Below are positions 63,079 to 64,000 of a stretch of DNA of 64,000 nt, piece after piece; position 1 is the first letter of the stretch, and every line of letters begins with the position of its first letter. Source of the DNA: Burkholderiaceae bacterium. Its GTDB lineage: Bacteria > Pseudomonadota > Gammaproteobacteria > Burkholderiales > Burkholderiaceae_C. The DNA lies in NCBI GenBank assembly GCA_024235855.1, contig JACKLN010000003.1:248001-312000 (forward strand). The letters run 5' to 3'. The position numbers were made by a program, and so were the translations under genes. The notes under the pieces were generated by a model. It searched no databases, was not told where the DNA came from, and saw only the letters and a program-made list of their open reading frames with translations.

Positions 63079-64000
63079 GTGAACACCCATCCTTCTCGGC
63101 GCGCGCGCGCCACCCGTTCCGTCGCCGGCCGTCCGGCGCTCACTGCGGTGGCCGGAGCGGCCATGCTGCTGGCCTCCGGTGCCGTGATGGCACAGCAGGT
63201 GGCCGAAACCCAGACCGTCACCGTGACCGGCATCCGTGCCGCCATCGAGTCGGCCATCAGCACCAAGAAGGACGCCGACACCATCGTCGAGGCGATCACC
63301 TCGGAAGACCTGGGCAAACTGCCCGAGCCGTCGGTGGCCGACGCGATGGCGCGCCTGCCGGGTGTGGCGGCGCAGCGCAACAAGGGCAGCGGCAAGGCGC
63401 AGAGCATCAGCGTGCGTGGCATGTCCCCCGACTTCAACGGCGGCCTGCTCAACGGGCGTGAAGTGGCTTCGTCGGGCAACAGCCGCGGCGTCGACTTCGA
63501 CCTCTACCCCGCTGAACTGCTCAACAGCGTGCTCGTCTACAAGACGCCGCACGCCGGCCTGATGGGCCAGGGCCTGTCGTCGACGATCGACCTGCGCACG
63601 ATCCGCCCGCTGGACTCGCGCGAGCGCCAGATCGCGCTGAACTACCGAGACCAGCGCACTGGCATCGACAACGGCGTACCCAATGGCGAAGGCTCGGGCG
63701 ACCGCATGTCGTTCTCCTACGTCGACCAGTTCATGAACGGCACGCTGGGCGTCGGCCTGGGTGCCGTGAAGTTCACCGAGAAGGGTGCGGCGCAGCTGCG
63801 CGTGAACACCTGGGGCGGCTGGACGCCGACGCTGGACTACAACGGTGAGCAGGTCGGTGTGCCAGGTGGTTTCGGCCGCGACATCGAGTACTCCGACCAG
63901 GAGCGCGAAGGCCTGATGGGCGTGCTGCAGTGGCGCCCGAGCAAGAACTTCGAGACGGTGCTGGACGTGTTCCAGTCCAAGGGCCGTTCGGCGGCCTTCA
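63079..64000 (+). CDS. TonB-dependent receptor, N-terminal part (runs off the window)
   Basis: About 307 residues visible, from GTG 63079 with AGGAGA six bases upstream. A signal peptide ends at VMAQQ. A short TonB-box-like stretch (ETQTVTVTGI) follows, then the plug domain: AIESAISTKKDADTIVEAIT, SEDLGKLPEPSVADAMARLP, GVAAQRNKGSGKAQSISVRG and LYPAELLNSVLVYKTPHAGL. This wording of the plug is typical of the Caulobacter/Xanthomonas class (TIGR01782), which includes maltodextrin receptors. Opposite a secreted alpha-amylase and near two glucokinases, maltodextrin uptake is the best inference. Confidence 0.9.
   Translation, partial: MNTHPSRRARATRSVAGRPALTAVAGAAMLLASGAVMAQQVAETQTVTVTGIRAAIESAISTKKDADTIVEAITSEDLGKLPEPSVADAMARLPGVAAQRNKGSGKAQSISVRGMSPDFNGGLLNGREVASSGNSRGVDFDLYPAELLNSVLVYKTPHAGLMGQGLSSTIDLRTIRPLDSRERQIALNYRDQRTGIDNGVPNGEGSGDRMSFSYVDQFMNGTLGVGLGAVKFTEKGAAQLRVNTWGGWTPTLDYNGEQVGVPGGFGRDIEYSDQEREGLMGVLQWRPSKNFETVLDVFQSKGRSAAF

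Overview
The window is very GC-rich (third codon positions almost all G or C) and reads as a chromosomal segment of a betaproteobacterium of the order Burkholderiales, probably from the Rubrivivax/Leptothrix/Roseateles neighbourhood. This is inferred from a split MetH behind an S-adenosylhomocysteine riboswitch, a Bug-type solute receptor, a glucokinase-RpiR fusion regulator, a PEP-CTERM protein and a maltodextrin-type TonB receptor. No tRNA, rRNA, CRISPR array or intact insertion sequence was seen.

Layout. 1-3.1 kb: end of a HAD hydrolase gene, then a damaged stretch with an Lrp N-terminus joined in frame to a headless gamma-glutamyltransferase (with a late frameshift) and an alpha/beta hydrolase broken by about five frameshifts. 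3.1-10.2 kb: YcaQ-like protein, Nudix hydrolase, outer-membrane barrel, membrane LytTR regulator, purT and katG. 10.3-14.2 kb: flavin monooxygenase and a sigma-54 activator with a candidate -24/-12 promoter and TGTCACA boxes. 14.2-21.2 kb: an ornithine/proline block (two ornithine cyclodeaminase homologues, an Lrp regulator, PutA) able to run ornithine to proline to glutamate. 21.3-23.4 kb: MBL-fold hydrolase, GST and a small unknown.

23.4-27.9 kb looks like a partly decayed defence island. It holds an intact two-gene operon (MazG pyrophosphohydrolase, then a PD-(D/E)XK nuclease + DUF2075 helicase + LexA/S24-like protease in one chain), the 3' stub of a DNA methyltransferase, and an unknown + PIN-domain pair in which both genes are broken. 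A perfect 17-bp inverted repeat lies between the island and metK.

27.9-34.8 kb is housekeeping: metK with a long structured leader, two lipid A acyltransferases, dapF, a DUF484 gene, xerC and an rlmI-like gene; the xerC tail is partly duplicated before rlmI. 34.8-41.6 kb: GlxA-type regulator, Bug receptor with an MlrC-like peptidase, a Crp/Fnr regulator opposite a cytochrome-c lipoprotein, and a TetR regulator with two palindromes opposite a membrane protein. 41.7-51 kb: aromatic acid catabolism (amidohydrolase, crotonase, feruloyl-CoA synthase, MarR regulator, ABC binding protein, pobA) with an M20 peptidase, a monooxygenase-fold protein and an unknown exported protein. 51.1-54.6 kb: TRIC-type channel and metH with its riboswitch. 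54.7-55.5 kb: PEP-CTERM protein.

55.6-64 kb is a starch/maltodextrin block: glucokinase-RpiR fusion, second glucokinase, MATE transporter, GH13 alpha-amylase, and the start of a TonB-dependent receptor that runs off the window. Four copies of a palindrome resembling TGTAGT-N3-ACTACA sit in its two divergent promoter regions, suggesting one regulator, plausibly the RpiR fusion itself.
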